64,000 nt of DNA. It comes from Bacillus sp. JCM 19041. GTDB lineage: Bacteria > Bacillota > Bacilli > Bacillales > Bacillaceae_D. A program made the translations under genes and the position numbers. A model generated the notes under the pieces. The model was not told the DNA's origin and ran no database searches. It saw nothing but the letters and a program-made list of their open reading frames with translations. Positions 41,766 to 51,734 of this stretch are shown in pieces (position 1 is the first letter of the stretch; the number at the start of each line of letters is the position of its first letter). The stretch covers positions 1 through 64,000 of the forward strand of contig BAXC01000006.1 in assembly GCA_001310375.1 (NCBI GenBank), in the 5' to 3' direction.

Positions 41766-43410
41766 ATGGATGCGCAAGCAAAACGTCTCCTGTAGGAACG
41801 GAGAAAACGTGCACGACTTGGGAGATTGAAGCGTTAAAGCGGCTGTTGTTAAACTGTTTAGACCCACATGTGGCGCAGGATAGTGAACGCATGATTGTGT
41901 ATGGCGGAACGGGGAAAGCAGTGCGGAATGAATCTACGTTTCAAGTGATCATAAGGGAATTGGAAGCATTAGCAGGTGATGAGACACTCCTTATACAATC
42001 AGGTAAGCCCGTTGGTAAGTTTCGTACATATGCTAGTTTCCCACGCATTGTTGCATCCAGTTCTATGCTTGTCCCAACAGCTGCCAACTGGGAGACGTTT
42101 AATGAATTGGAAACAAAGGGATTAACAAGTTATGGTCAATCAACAGCTGCTGCTTGGGCGTATATTGGTGTGCAAGGTATCTTGCAAACGACGTTTGAGA
42201 CAATCGGTGAAATAGCGGAGCGACATTTCTCTGGGAAATTAAATGGTCGAATTGTCTTAACGTCGGGGCTCGGCGCAATGGGGGCAGCCAGCCACTATCC
42301 GTCACAATGCATGGCGGTGTAGCAGTTGTTGTCGAAGCGGATGAACAAAAAATAACAAAGTCAATCGTAAACAATTATTGTGATGTTGTCGCGGAGTCAC
42401 TTTGTGAAGCAATCGATTTAGCGGAGGAAGCGGCGAAGAAAGAACAGCCTTTGTCAATCGCCTTGCATGGTCATGCAGGTGATGTTTACATGGAGTGCGT
42501 GAAGAGAGAGTGGATTCCTGATATCGTTACGGATCAGACCGCAGCTCATGACTTATTAAATGGCTACATCCCATCAGGGTTAAGTATCAAACAAGCGAAT
42601 CATATTCGAACAAAAAAACCAAAGGACTATTTATCTCTTGCTGGTGTTTCAGTTGTGGCGCAAGTGCGGGCGATGAGGTTATTGCAACAAGCTGGTAGTG
42701 TTGTCTTTGAATATGGAAATAACTTGCGTTGGCAAGCTGAACAATATGGAAGCAAAGACGCTAGACTCTTACCTGGCTTTACAGCGGAATACATTCGACC
42801 GCTTTATAGTGAGGGGCGGGGACCTTGTCGTTGGGTCGCTTTATCAGGCAATCCAGAAGATATTTATAAAATTGACGAGTACATCCTTAACCACTTTCAA
42901 GCAGATAAGCGAGTCTGTCGCTGGATAGAGTGTGTTCAGGAGAGCATCCACTTTAATGGATTGCCGGCAAGAGCTTGTTGGTTAAATTATGAAGAACGTG
43001 CTCTGCTTGCGGAAGCAGTTAATCAAATGGTCGCAGTAGGTGTTTTGGAAGCGCCAATTGCGTTTACGAGAGATCATTCTGAAGGCAGTTCGATGGCTGC
43101 ACCAACACGAGAAACAGAAGCGATGAAAGATGGTAGTGGAGCGGTTGCGGATTGGCCAATTTTAAATGCACTTCTTAATGCAAGCGGTGGCGCTTCAATG
43201 GTTAGTGTTCAACATGGTGGGGGTGTTGGTATTGGTCATTCCATTCATTCAGGGATGACAGCTGTGGCAGATGGCTCATTTTCTGCTTCAAGACGGCTGG
43301 AACAAGTCATGAACGCGGACGCGGGTTTAAATGTTATTCGTCACGCGGATGCAGGGTATGAGAGTGCAGAGCATTCAGTTAAGGCGTTTGGCTTAAAAAA
43401 GCCACTTTAA
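41766..43410 (+). CDS. Urocanate hydratase-family protein (copy 2, divergent), two frameshifts
   Basis: About 548 residues after repairing breaks near 41794 (one C; gives AKRLPVGTEKTCTTWEIEAL) and near 42277 (one C; gives GAAQPLSVTMHGGVAVVVE). Start behind GGAGGTGG. It is clearly a urocanase paralogue and keeps the catalytic-type Cys (LPARACWL), but invariant motifs differ: GYGDR is NYEER and [13 protein letters not shown] is HSEGSSMAAPTRE. This suggests a different substrate, for example a substituted urocanate. Paralogues such as thiourocanate hydratase are known. Confidence 0.8.
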
Positions 43411-43461
43411 GAGGACCTAGCAAGGGGTTGCATCGTCACACTATAAGAGGAGGAGCCATTT

Positions 43462-45045
43462 ATGAAACTACTTTTCCTTTCCGACGATTTGAATAATGAA
43501 GAACTTGTACAACCGTTGTGTCTAGTCGCGAACCAACTTCAAGCAACACTTGATTGTTTCCTTTTGCAAAGGACAAGCAATCTTGCAGGCGAATCGAGTG
43601 TTATGATGCAGTATTCGTTGATATTGATATGGATTCAGTTCATGTGAGTCTAAGTCGAGATTTCATTGCGCGTTTAAAGAAAGACAATCCAGCCATTTGT
43701 TTAATCGTTATGCAAAATGGGTTTCGGGCAAGTGAAGTAAGGGCATGGTTTAAGGCAGGCGTCTATGATGTACTTGAGAAACCGCTGGAAGAAAATATTC
43801 TTTATGAATTAGTAAATGAGATCAGGCAGAAAAAAGCACAAGCGAATGTCAAACAACCCGGAGAAGCAAAAGCAGAGTGGATGAAGCGTGGACTCGTTTA
43901 TGACCTCATTTTTGGTGCAATTAAGCATGCCAAAGAAATCTGGGACCGCAGCAAGCAATGTGGGTTATCGAATACACCAACGACCGTCTTTGTTGTGTCG
44001 ATTGATCGATATAAAACATTGATTAAACAAAAGAGTCCAAAGTGGGCCCAGTCTTTACGGGGCGAATGTACAAAGGCGATCCAAGTTACTTTAAATGAAC
44101 AAGGTTTGACGGGGATCCAAGCCATTGTTGATAAAGATAAATTGGCTATCCTTTTGCCATGCCAGTACGAAGATGATGTAAAACATACCGCTCGTTTGCT
44201 CCAATATGGAATACAGCAACGAACAGGTTATACGGTTACGGTAGGGATTGGTAATCACTATGAAGACCCCCGTAATTTATTTGCATCGTATAAGGAAGCG
44301 TTGCAAGCTCAAGCCAATAAGTTTTATGTTGGCAAAAACAAGGTCATTCATTACACAGACATTGACAGTTTATATGAAAAACCAACGCTAGTGCCTATGA
44401 GAAGTTGGATGCGGTTTCACAGCTGCTAAGGCGTGGTGAACTTGATCAAGGCAAGTCTGAACTGCAGCAAATACGTGCATTTTTATTTACCGATTGCAGG
44501 ATTGAACAAGAAGTACTTCATTTGCAAGTAACCGATATTTTAAATTCTTTGCTACGAGCTGCATTAAATAATGGTTGTCATCCTGATATGATGCAAACGG
44601 TATACAGCAAGTTTATGGACCAATTAAAAGAAACAGCTGATATTTATGACATTGAGAAGTGGTTTGTAGAAATGGTGGAGAGCATTTTATTTAATATCCA
44701 CCGCTTTAATAATGAAAAAATGTTGCGCCCAATTCAACAAGCAGTTCAGTATATTGAAGATGCCTATAATCAACCCATTAGTTAGAGGAAGTAGCAGATC
44801 ATGTGAGATTGAGCGCAAATTATTTTAGCAATACGTTTAAGAAAACAATGGGACTTCCGTTTGTGAAGTATCTTGCGAAGATTCGGGTAGAGAAAGCAAA
44901 GCAATTATTGCATGATTTAGATTACACGGTTTATCAAGTGGCTAGTGAAGTTGGTTATTCGGATTCTCGTTATTTTAGCCGTGTTTTTAAGTCATTTGAA
45001 GGCAAAACACCAAGTGAATACCGCAATGCTCGATTAGTAAAGTAA
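43462..45045 (+). CDS. YesN-like response regulator (REC plus AraC-type HTH), three frameshifts
   Basis: About 528 residues after repairs near 43562 (C), 44397 (C) and 44785 (T). REC domain: LLFLSDDLNNEEL, the probable phospho-Asp in AVFVDIDMDS, and the Lys in VLEKPLEEN. A middle region follows, then the AraC HTH: LEEVADHVRLSANYFSNTFK and TVYQVASEVGYSDSRYFSRV, ending KTPSEYRNARL. No histidine kinase is next to it. Located inside the imidazole cluster, it probably regulates that cluster. The motif at each break continues cleanly. Confidence 0.75.
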
Positions 45046-45057
45046 GGAGGAGAAACA

Positions 45058-46312
45058 ATGGAAAAGCTACAGCTGCGTATTAATAGGGAACGGTTGGAAC
45101 AATCAATTGAAACGCTTGGAGCGATCGGCATGAATGCCCAAGGTGGACTCGACCGAACTACGTTTACAGATTCAGAACTTGAGGCGAGAGACTGGCTAAA
45201 AGCAGAGCTTGTGAAACAAGGACTCCAAGTACATGTAGATGAGGCTGCTAATATTTGGGGCAGACGGCAAGGTACAAAAGAGTTGCCAAGCATTGTTTTT
45301 GGCTCTCATATTGACACCGTGCCAAATGGGGGGAAATACGATGGTGCTCTTGGCGTATTAATTGCAGTCGAAATGATGAAAGTCCTTCAAGAAGCAGGTG
45401 TGAAAACACAGCATCCATTTGAATTGATTTCATTTAGTGCAGAAGAGCCTAATCCGTTTGGATTATCAACATTTGGGAGCAGAGCGATCTCCGGTAAGTT
45501 AACAGGTGCTGACTTAATTGGTGTAAAGGATCAAGATGGAACACTCGTTACAGATGCGTTAACTGCGGCCGGAGGCAATCCGGATCAGTTTCATTCCTGT
45601 GTGAGAAGGAAGGACGAGTTAGCTGCTTACGTGGAAGTTCATATTGAACAAGGAAAACGCTTATTAAACGCAAACATTCCTATAGGTATCGTGACAGCTA
45701 TTACGGGGATTTATCGTGAAGAAGTGCGGATAAAAGGAGTTGCAAATCATGCTGGTACAACGTTAATGGAAGATCGGACTGATGCCCTTGTTGCAGCAGC
45801 GAACTTAATTGGCGCTCTCGAAGAGATTTGTACCTCATTCCCAGCGAAAGAGCTTGTGGGCACAATAGGGAAAATTGATGCCTATCCGAATTCAGCCAAT
45901 ATCATCCCTGGTGAAGTCGCACTAGCTGTTGAGATTAGAGGTGAAACGCAAGAACAAATTGCGGATGCAAGGAAACTGTGGACGAACAAAAAGCAGCCGT
46001 TGTTCAGAAAAGAGGCGTGGAGCTTGAAGTGGCGACCAAGCTTAACCAAGCACCGGCGCAAATGAGTGAAACAGTGATGGAAGCATGTGAACAAGAAACG
46101 AGGCAACTTGGACTTACTTCGATGAGACTAGGCAGCATGGCAGGTCATGATGCTGCTCATATGGCATCACTAACAAAGTCTGGATGATTTTTGTACCAAG
46201 CCTTGACGGGAAAAGTCACTGTCCAGAAGAAGAAAGTCGGATGAGCGATATCGAAAAAGTCGCAAATGTTTTATTACAGACGCTATTAACATTGGATGAA
46301 CAAGAAGGATAA
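45058..46312 (+). CDS. M20 amidohydrolase: N-carbamoyl-L-amino acid hydrolase/allantoate amidohydrolase family, two frameshifts
   Basis: About 418 residues after repairs near 45975 (A) and 46184. Di-metal motifs: FGSHIDTVPNGGKYDGALGV, SAEEPNPFGLSTFGSRAISG, YVEVHIEQGKRLL, SMAGHDAAHMASL and KSHCPEEESR near the end. These enzymes split N-carbamoyl or ureido groups from amino acids. In this cluster N-carbamoyl-L-glutamate or a formyl/formimino-glutamate is a reasonable substrate, as in hydantoin-propionate routes; that is inference from context. Start behind AAGGAGGAG, 12 bp after the regulator. Confidence 0.82.
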
Positions 46313-46328
46313 AGAGAGGGGATACGAA

Positions 46329-47652
46329 ATGGCGATTTTATATAAAGCAGGTCAGGTTTATACAAATGGACAGTTTGCTAAAGATCAAGCGGTTGTTGTG
46401 GAAGATGGACAGATTAAAGAAGTGGGTCCAACAAAAGCGCTTCAAGAGAAGTATAGTGGTATAGAAGAGATTGATTGGCAGAATAAAGCGATTGTGCCAG
46501 GCACGATTAATGCTCATAATCACTCGTTTCAAAGCTTGCTTCGAGGGATCGCGGTAGACAGACCTTTTTTGGAATGGCGTGACGAGGCTTTATACAAATA
46601 CACACCATTGCTCGACGAGGAAGCGATTTATACTGGTGCGTTATTTGCATTTGGTGAAATGCTAAAGTATGGAGCAACAACGGTCAGCGACTTTTTTTAT
46701 GTGCATAACAATGGGACGAAAACGGATGAAGCGGTCATTCAAGCCGCCAATGACCTTGGCATCCGCCTTGTTTTGGCTCGAACGATGTATGATTGGGATG
46801 GCGCGCCAATTAGTTACCGCGAATCGGTTGATGAAGCAACAAAGCGGACAAGGGATTTAGCGATTAAGTATCAAGGGAATCCAATGGTTGATATTCATCC
46901 AGCACCCCATAGCCCCCATGCGGCTTCACCTGAAATGATCCAAGCCGGTCATCGCCTTGCAAAAGAACTCGGTACACCATTCCATATTCATGTGTCAGAA
47001 GAAATGTTTGAAGTCGATGAAACCCTTGCTAAATACGGCAAACGCCCAGTTCATTATCTCGATTCATTAGGAGTGTCGATGAAAGTATGATTGCAATCCA
47101 CCTTGTGTGGCTAGACCAATCGGAAATTAAGCTTCTCGGAGAAAAACGGGCGGCGCTCGCCTATTGTCCATCGAGCAATATGTTCTTATCAGACGGAATA
47201 TCCAATATTCCAGACCTTGTTGACGCAGGGTCCGCGTAACGCTTGGAAGCGACGGGGCTTGCAGCAATAATCGTATTAGTGTGTTTGAAGAGATGCGAAT
47301 GTGTTCATTGCTTCAAAAAGTCTCAAAGCTAGATGGTACATGCATTACAGCTAATCAAGTGTTTGATATGGGTACAAAAACAGGGGCGGAGTTGTTGCAA
47401 TTAAATACTGGTGATTTAAGAGCAGGAAAGCAAGCTGACTTTGTCTCCCTCGACCTCGATGACATGTCTTTATCACCTAAGCAGGAACTGTTTGCGAACG
47501 TTGTTTATTCGATGCAACCAACTGCAATTAAAGATGTGGTTGTAAATGGGAAAATGGTTGTTGCGTCGGGAGAATTGAAGACTGTGTCAGAGAAATCGAT
47601 TGTGCATAAGGTAGATTCATTATTTGAGAAGTGGCATGCGACAAAAGCATAG
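46329..47652 (+). CDS. COG0402 amidohydrolase/deaminase, two frameshifts
   Basis: About 441 residues after repairs near 47077 and 47233 (one G; gives DAGVRVTLGSDGACSNNRIS). Metal motifs: GTINAHNHSFQSLLRG (instead of the usual HTH), FHIHVSEE, and the late Asp in GSDGACSNN. The family includes guanine, cytosine and formiminoglutamate deaminases and triazine hydrolases. HSFQ plus EWRDEALYKY is reminiscent of HutF (formiminoglutamate deiminase), which would fit after HutI, but the Asp region is more chlorohydrolase/SsnA-like. Function uncertain. Confidence 0.75.
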
Positions 47653-47660
47653 TTCAATAT

Positions 47661-47694
47661 GACTGGTTAGCGGGAGGCTGCCAGTCTTTTTTTT
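47661..47694 (+). terminator. Rho-independent terminator of the imidazole cluster
   Basis: GACTGG and CCAGTC with inner pairing around CGGGAGG, followed by eight Ts, 8 bp after the amidohydrolase stop. Confidence 0.88.
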
Positions 47695-47759
47695 ATGTAA
47701 GTGAGAAAGTGAGTTAGATACGAAAAAGCCTCACTAGCTAGCAATGGGGCATTCCAAAA

Positions 47760-47830
47760 TTAAAACCCTTCAAATTCTGCCGGGCTTTAGTTGTTAATGC
47801 GGCCAACGGTTGAGTTCGGTGGGGTACAGG
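47760..47830 (-). pseudogene. Remnant of an aldo/keto reductase C-terminus
   Basis: The minus strand reads GRINN, stop, SPAEFEGF, stop, which resembles the end of the aldo/keto reductase at 49968 (GRIDNQNPTEYEEF). The internal TAA sits where that gene has CAA. Nothing upstream continues the gene, so it looks like a decayed tail. Confidence 0.35.
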
Positions 47831-47874
47831 CCCATTCTTATTACCCCCACCAACAATTTAAGAGGTGCGTAATC

Positions 47875-48076
47875 ATGTTTACTCGCCAATGGAAGAGAAA
47901 ACGCGTGAGGAAAACAAAGGACGGTTTGTCATTGGAAGTATTGAGCAAGTAGAAGCTCGCTTAGGAAATTAGCAGAAGAAGCAATGGTTGATGAGATTAT
48001 GATTTTGAATATGTTAACGGAAAAAGAAAGTCGCCACCATTCATATGAACTGCTTGCAAACGCGTTTGATTTATAA
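47875..48076 (+). pseudogene. C-terminal fragment of a luciferase-like (LLM) flavin monooxygenase
   Basis: With one base added near 47886 and one near 47971 this reads RFVIGSIEQVEARL, then KLAEEAMVDEIMILNM and ESRHHSYELLANAF. That is the end of LLM-class oxidoreductases (F-V-G-S-P-E-Q-V, then D-E-I-M-I, then R-x-x-S-Y-x-L-L-A). The N-terminal 270 or so residues are missing. AAGAGGTG lies before the ATG at 47875, so a short peptide might be made, but a gene remnant is more likely. Confidence 0.5.
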
Positions 48077-48082
48077 GGAAGT

Positions 48083-48114
48083 AAGTCACTAACCGTTAGG
48101 GGAGTGACTTTTTC
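48083..48114 (+). terminator. Terminator after the LLM fragment
   Basis: AAGTCACT and AGTGACTT pair over a 12-base loop and are followed by TTTC. Its presence right after the fragment supports that a full gene once ended here. Confidence 0.6.
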
Positions 48115-48146
48115 TTAATAAACGAGTTCACTTAAACATAAGAAAA

Positions 48147-48166
48147 AGAGAGGGCCTGCCCTCTCT
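48147..48166 (-). terminator. Terminator of the first UPF0316 gene
   Basis: AGAGAGGGC and GCCCTCTCT (9 bp, 2-base loop) followed on the minus strand by TTTTTCTTAT, just after the stop at 48170. Confidence 0.85.
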
Positions 48167-48169
48167 ATG

Positions 48170-48730
48170 CTATGATTTCTTTTCCTTTGCTTTGCGCTTC
48201 AAGAATTTCTCCCGTTGCTTCTTCATGCCTTTTACAACGTAGCCACCTTTAAAGCTTCGTGGTTCAAAGGAAACAACAAAAGCGTTCGGTTCATATTTAG
48301 CGATAATTTTCATAAACTCATTTTCGCGATCTCTTCGGGCGGTGCAGTCGAGTCGGTAGCGGAGGGAGTCAATGCCTTCTACCGCAACCACGGATACGCT
48401 GAATCCTACTTCCCGCAGGCGATTAATGAGCGTTTTGTTGTTTTCTAATGTGTTCACTTGCAAGGATACATAACCAATTGCCAATCGTTCTTCAATGAGA
48501 GCACCGAGGTACATCCCAACACCAAAACCGATTGCATAAGCGGCCATGCTCCAGTAGTTGCTTAAGTCACTAAAAACGATTCCAAGTGCAACTACATGAA
48601 CGCCGCCTTCTAACGTCGCAAATAGTGCCGACTTTTCTTTCTCACCTTTTACCATCATAAGCGTACGTAACACAACTAAGGGCACGTATAATAGTTGTGC
48701 GCCTAGTATGAGTAATGGTTGTAAAAGCAT
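48170..48730 (-). CDS. UPF0316/DUF2179 membrane protein, paralogue A
   Basis: 186 residues: three hydrophobic segments in the first 85 residues ([53 protein letters not shown]) and a soluble C-terminal DUF2179 domain ([38 protein letters not shown]). The family is widespread in Bacillaceae (YebE-like) with unknown role. A close paralogue lies 382 bp upstream in the same orientation. Confidence 0.85.
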   Translation of the reverse strand: MLLQPLLILGAQLLYVPLVVLRTLMMVKGEKEKSALFATLEGGVHVVALGIVFSDLSNYWSMAAYAIGFGVGMYLGALIEERLAIGYVSLQVNTLENNKTLINRLREVGFSVSVVAVEGIDSLRYRLDCTARRDRENEFMKIIAKYEPNAFVVSFEPRSFKGGYVVKGMKKQREKFLKRKAKEKKS

Positions 48731-49079
48731 TGTATTTCACCCTCTCCACTTAAAGATTAAATGCAAAGTTTAACAGGTTTTTATAAGATTGGAAGGGGAA
48801 AAGGGAAATTCAACAAATTTGATAACCGAATTGATAATAGATCACATTATGGAAAAGGAAAAACTCGATGCATGTAAACAGATCCTTGAGCGTATAAACG
48901 TGTCAAAACGTAGGTTAGTAACATTTGAAAGTGAATAGTCTCTCTTTAGTTCGACAAAACGTGATTGATTATTTCCGGGGCAATAAAAACAATGACAACT
49001 AGTGTCGACTATAATTCCTTTACATTAATGTTACAAACGTACAAATTGTAGGTATCTTATTGAGGGGGAAATGCTTTAA
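48731..49079. other. Intergenic region between the UPF0316 paralogues
   Basis: About 350 bp with no gene I can support. It should contain the promoter for paralogue A. A 49-codon frame (48789-48938) lacks a ribosome binding site. Confidence 0.5.
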
Positions 49080-49105
49080 AAAGCTGCATGCGTGCATGCA
49101 GCTTT
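49080..49105 (-). terminator. Terminator of the second UPF0316 gene
   Basis: AAAGCTGCATGC and its perfect complement (12 bp) with a 2-base loop, with a T-run on the minus strand. Confidence 0.88.
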
Positions 49106-49112
49106 CATTTAG

Positions 49113-49673
49113 TTAGGAATAGGTTTCGTTCCGTTCCTTTTTTAATAACCATGTGCCTCTTTGTTTCTTGCGTTTGACAATATAGCCTCCCTGGAAATTT
49201 CGCGGTTCGAAGGAAACAACAAATGCATCTGAATCATAGGCATTAATAATGCGAATAAACTCGTGTTCCCGATCCCGCCTTGCGGTACAAGCTAGTTGAT
49301 AACGCAGAGAGTGAATGCCCTCAACAGGTGTAGCACATACGCTGAAGCCGGATTTCCGCAGTTCTTCTAGAAGTGGCTTGTGTTGAACCGTCGTATTGAC
49401 TTGAATCGAGACGTAGCCAATTGCTAATTTTTCTTCCACAACCGCTCCAATGTACATGCCTAATCCAAAGCCAATTGCATAAGCAGCCATATTCCAATAA
49501 TTAGATAAATCACTGAAGACGATTCCAAGTGCTATAACATGAACGCCCCCTTCAAACGTAGCAAATAAAGCTGATTTTTCTTTTTCTCCTTTTACCATCA
49601 TAAGGGTACGCAAGACAACTAATGGGACGTAAAGAAGTTGGGCTCCTAGAATAAGTAGTGGTTGCATAAGCAT
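49113..49673 (-). CDS. UPF0316/DUF2179 membrane protein, paralogue B
   Basis: 186 residues, same length and layout as paralogue A with near-identical membrane domain ([38 protein letters not shown]). The C-terminal domain differs more ([20 protein letters not shown]). Its own terminator and intergenic region show that the duplicates are separate transcription units. Role unknown. Confidence 0.85.
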   Translation of the reverse strand: MLMQPLLILGAQLLYVPLVVLRTLMMVKGEKEKSALFATFEGGVHVIALGIVFSDLSNYWNMAAYAIGFGLGMYIGAVVEEKLAIGYVSIQVNTTVQHKPLLEELRKSGFSVCATPVEGIHSLRYQLACTARRDREHEFIRIINAYDSDAFVVSFEPRNFQGGYIVKRKKQRGTWLLKKERNETYS

Positions 49674-49929
49674 TGAGTCACTCCATTTACATAAAGTTAA
49701 GCTTTCTTACGGTTCCCAATCAATGGGATTTTATGTGGATAATGGAATGTGATTAAAAAAAGAGAGCCTTTAATGGAAACTAGAAGCAGTGATTTTATGT
49801 CTGTTTAAGATGGACTGTTTTTCTTGTTTGTCTTCGTAATCAATCCAAAATAATACAATGATTCCTCCCCAGCTGATTTTATTTATTGAACAAATGCCCA
49901 TATATATACAATCGGAACAAAAATTAAAA

Positions 49930-49957
49930 ACCCTTGCCTGTTCGTAAGGCGAAGGGT
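49930..49957 (-). terminator. Terminator of the aldo/keto reductase gene
   Basis: ACCCTT-GCCT and AGGC-AAGGGT pair with one bulged base; on the minus strand GGGTTTTTAATTTTTG follows. It lies 11 bp after the repaired stop at 49968. The rest of the gap up to 49673 shows no supported gene. Confidence 0.75.
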
Positions 49958-49967
49958 AGGAGCCATA

Positions 49968-50815
49968 TTAGAATTCTTCGTATTCTGTTGGATTTTGATT
50001 ATCAATGCGACCATTCGGTTTAGTGAGCTGATTGATTTTCTCCATATCACCATCAGTTAAGAAAAATCATAGACGGATAGATTTTCAAGTTGTCTTTCTG
50101 AGGCTGATGATTTGACGAGGGGCAGAGTACCGAGTTGCAACTGCCAGCGCATAATGATTTGCGGAATCGATTTTCCGTATGTTTCAGCAATCGAAGCGAG
50201 GCTGTTATCAGAAAAGGCGCTATCGGAACGGGCACGACCAAACGGACTCCAGGCTTCAGTAACAATACCTAGTTTGGCATTATAGTCTCTTTGGTCTTCT
50301 TGTGAGAAATATGGGTGTAGTTCAATCTGGTTTATGCATGGCGTGACCCCTGTTTCATTAATAATACGGTCGAGGTGTTCTGGCATGAAGTTGCTGACAC
50401 CGATGGAACGGACTAGACCCCATTTCTGTGCTTCAATTAGCGCATGCCATGCCTCAACAAACAAATCTTGTTTAGGGTTTGGCCAATGAATGAGATAAAC
50501 ATCATAATAGTCAAGTCCAGCACGCATCAATGATTCTTGAATCGTCTCGATTGTTTTCCCGTAAGCATGGTGACGACCTGGTAGCTTCGAAGTAATTCGC
50601 AATTGCTCTCGCGGAACGGAACTACGACGGACAGCAGTACCAACGGCTCCTTCATTTTCATAATTAAAAGCGGAGTCAATCAAACGATAACCAACATCAA
50701 TGGCGCTTAAAATCGTGTTTGAGCCTTTGTTTCCTTTGAGGTGCGCTGTACCAAAACCAATTTCCGGGATTGTTGTCCCATCATTTAATGTTCTGTTTGG
50801 AACAAGATCTGTCAA
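49968..50815 (-). CDS. Aldo/keto reductase (YtbE/YvgN-like), frameshifted at the end
   Basis: About 282 residues. LNDGTTIPEIGFGTAHLKG, the catalytic Asp/Tyr region (VGYRLIDSAFNYENEGAVGT), Lys in RITSKLPGRH, His in YLIHWPNPK and IGVSNFMPEHLDRI identify an NADPH-dependent AKR. One frame stops at VYDFS; adding a T near 50063 continues LTDGDMEKINQLTKPNGRID to a stop at 49968, immediately before the terminator. Substrate probably reactive aldehydes such as methylglyoxal. Confidence 0.88.
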
Positions 50816-50968
50816 CTTGTTTCACTCCTCTCGATATTGCTTTATAGTCTAGCATTTCCTTAGGGGACGGTCTATTCAAATGCATAGAAAATTCGGTTAA
50901 ATTGATATCATTAGTGATCTATTATCTCGTTTGTTCTTTGCATTGATTCGTAATACATTAATTATTTA

Positions 50969-50998
50969 TTGATAATCGATATAAAATTATCGTATAAT
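50969..50998 (+). promoter_or_regulatory. Promoter with overlapping inverted repeat
   Basis: TTGATA (50969-50974), an 18-base spacer and TATAAT (50993-50998). GATAAT (50971-50976) and ATTATC inside the spacer form an inverted repeat that could be an operator for the XRE regulator encoded in the same operon. Confidence 0.6.
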
Positions 50999-51031
50999 TA
51001 TTATAGAGAATGAAACAGATGAGGTGTTAGT

Positions 51032-51508
51032 ATGAAAAATGGGACGGTTATTTTTTTAAAAGGTGTGACGGTATTTATAGGTGTTGTTATTGCAATATGT
51101 TGTATTTGGCCTTTGCCGAATCTTGCGAGAGAAGCGGCGGAACTAAATCCAGAATTCGCATATTTGCGCATTCCGGTTTTGGCAGGTATTTATATGACAG
51201 CTGTTCCTTTTTACTTTGCCCTTTATCAAGCATTTCATTTATTGACGCTAATTGAGAAAGAATATGCGTTCTCAGAATGGGCAGTCAAAACGCTTGGAAA
51301 TATTAAAGTGTGTGCGGGAGCAATTATTGGCCTCTATGCAATTGGCACGGCCGGACTGTTTATATTAAATGCGCTTCATCCAGGCATTGCTTTAATCGGT
51401 GGTGGGATTATGTTTACGACGTTAGTGATTTTCTTCTTTGCAGCTGTTCTACAAGAGTTGCTATCGAGTGCTTTGAAAATAAAATCAGAGAATGATTTAA
51501 CGGTTTGA
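51032..51508 (+). CDS. DUF2975 membrane protein
   Basis: 158 residues with four hydrophobic segments. DUF2975 proteins are commonly paired with a small YozG-like XRE regulator, exactly as here (11 bp downstream). Start behind GAGGTGTT. Function unknown; the pair is thought to act as a regulated membrane unit. Confidence 0.8.
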   Translation: MKNGTVIFLKGVTVFIGVVIAICCIWPLPNLAREAAELNPEFAYLRIPVLAGIYMTAVPFYFALYQAFHLLTLIEKEYAFSEWAVKTLGNIKVCAGAIIGLYAIGTAGLFILNALHPGIALIGGGIMFTTLVIFFFAAVLQELLSSALKIKSENDLTV

Positions 51509-51518
51509 GGTGAAGTAG

Positions 51519-51734
51519 ATGGCAATCATTATTCGGCTAGATGTCATGCTTGCAAAACGGAAAATGAGTATGACCGAGCTCTCAGAAAAGGTCGGAGTGA
51601 CGATGGCAAACTTATCGATCTTAAAAAACGGAAAAGCGAAAGCAGTTCGATTCTCGACGCTTGCGGCGATTTGTGAAGTACTAGACTGCCAGCCTGGTGA
51701 TCTGCTGGAATATGAACGGGACGAGGTAGAGTAA
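51519..51734 (+). CDS. Small XRE/Cro-CI type regulator (YozG-like)
   Basis: 71 residues made almost entirely of a helix-turn-helix: MSMTELSEKVGVTMANLSIL with KNGKAKAVRFSTLAAICEVL and CQPGDLLEYE. Start behind TGAGGTGAAG. It probably controls its own operon through the inverted repeat near 50971. Confidence 0.88.
   Translation: MAIIIRLDVMLAKRKMSMTELSEKVGVTMANLSILKNGKAKAVRFSTLAAICEVLDCQPGDLLEYERDEVE

Noticed and set aside
41766..43410. First thought that urocanase copy 2 had lost its catalytic Cys
   Set aside because: The Cys410 equivalent is the one in LPARxCW, which is kept; the Cys missing from the SVASP region is a different residue.
48789..48938. 49-codon plus-strand frame starting with TTG between the UPF0316 genes
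   Set aside because: No ribosome binding site and no recognisable family; it could be a remnant but cannot be supported.
49770..49901. 43-residue minus-strand frame with one hydrophobic stretch
   Set aside because: No ribosome binding site, and it lies in a gap with several short chance frames.
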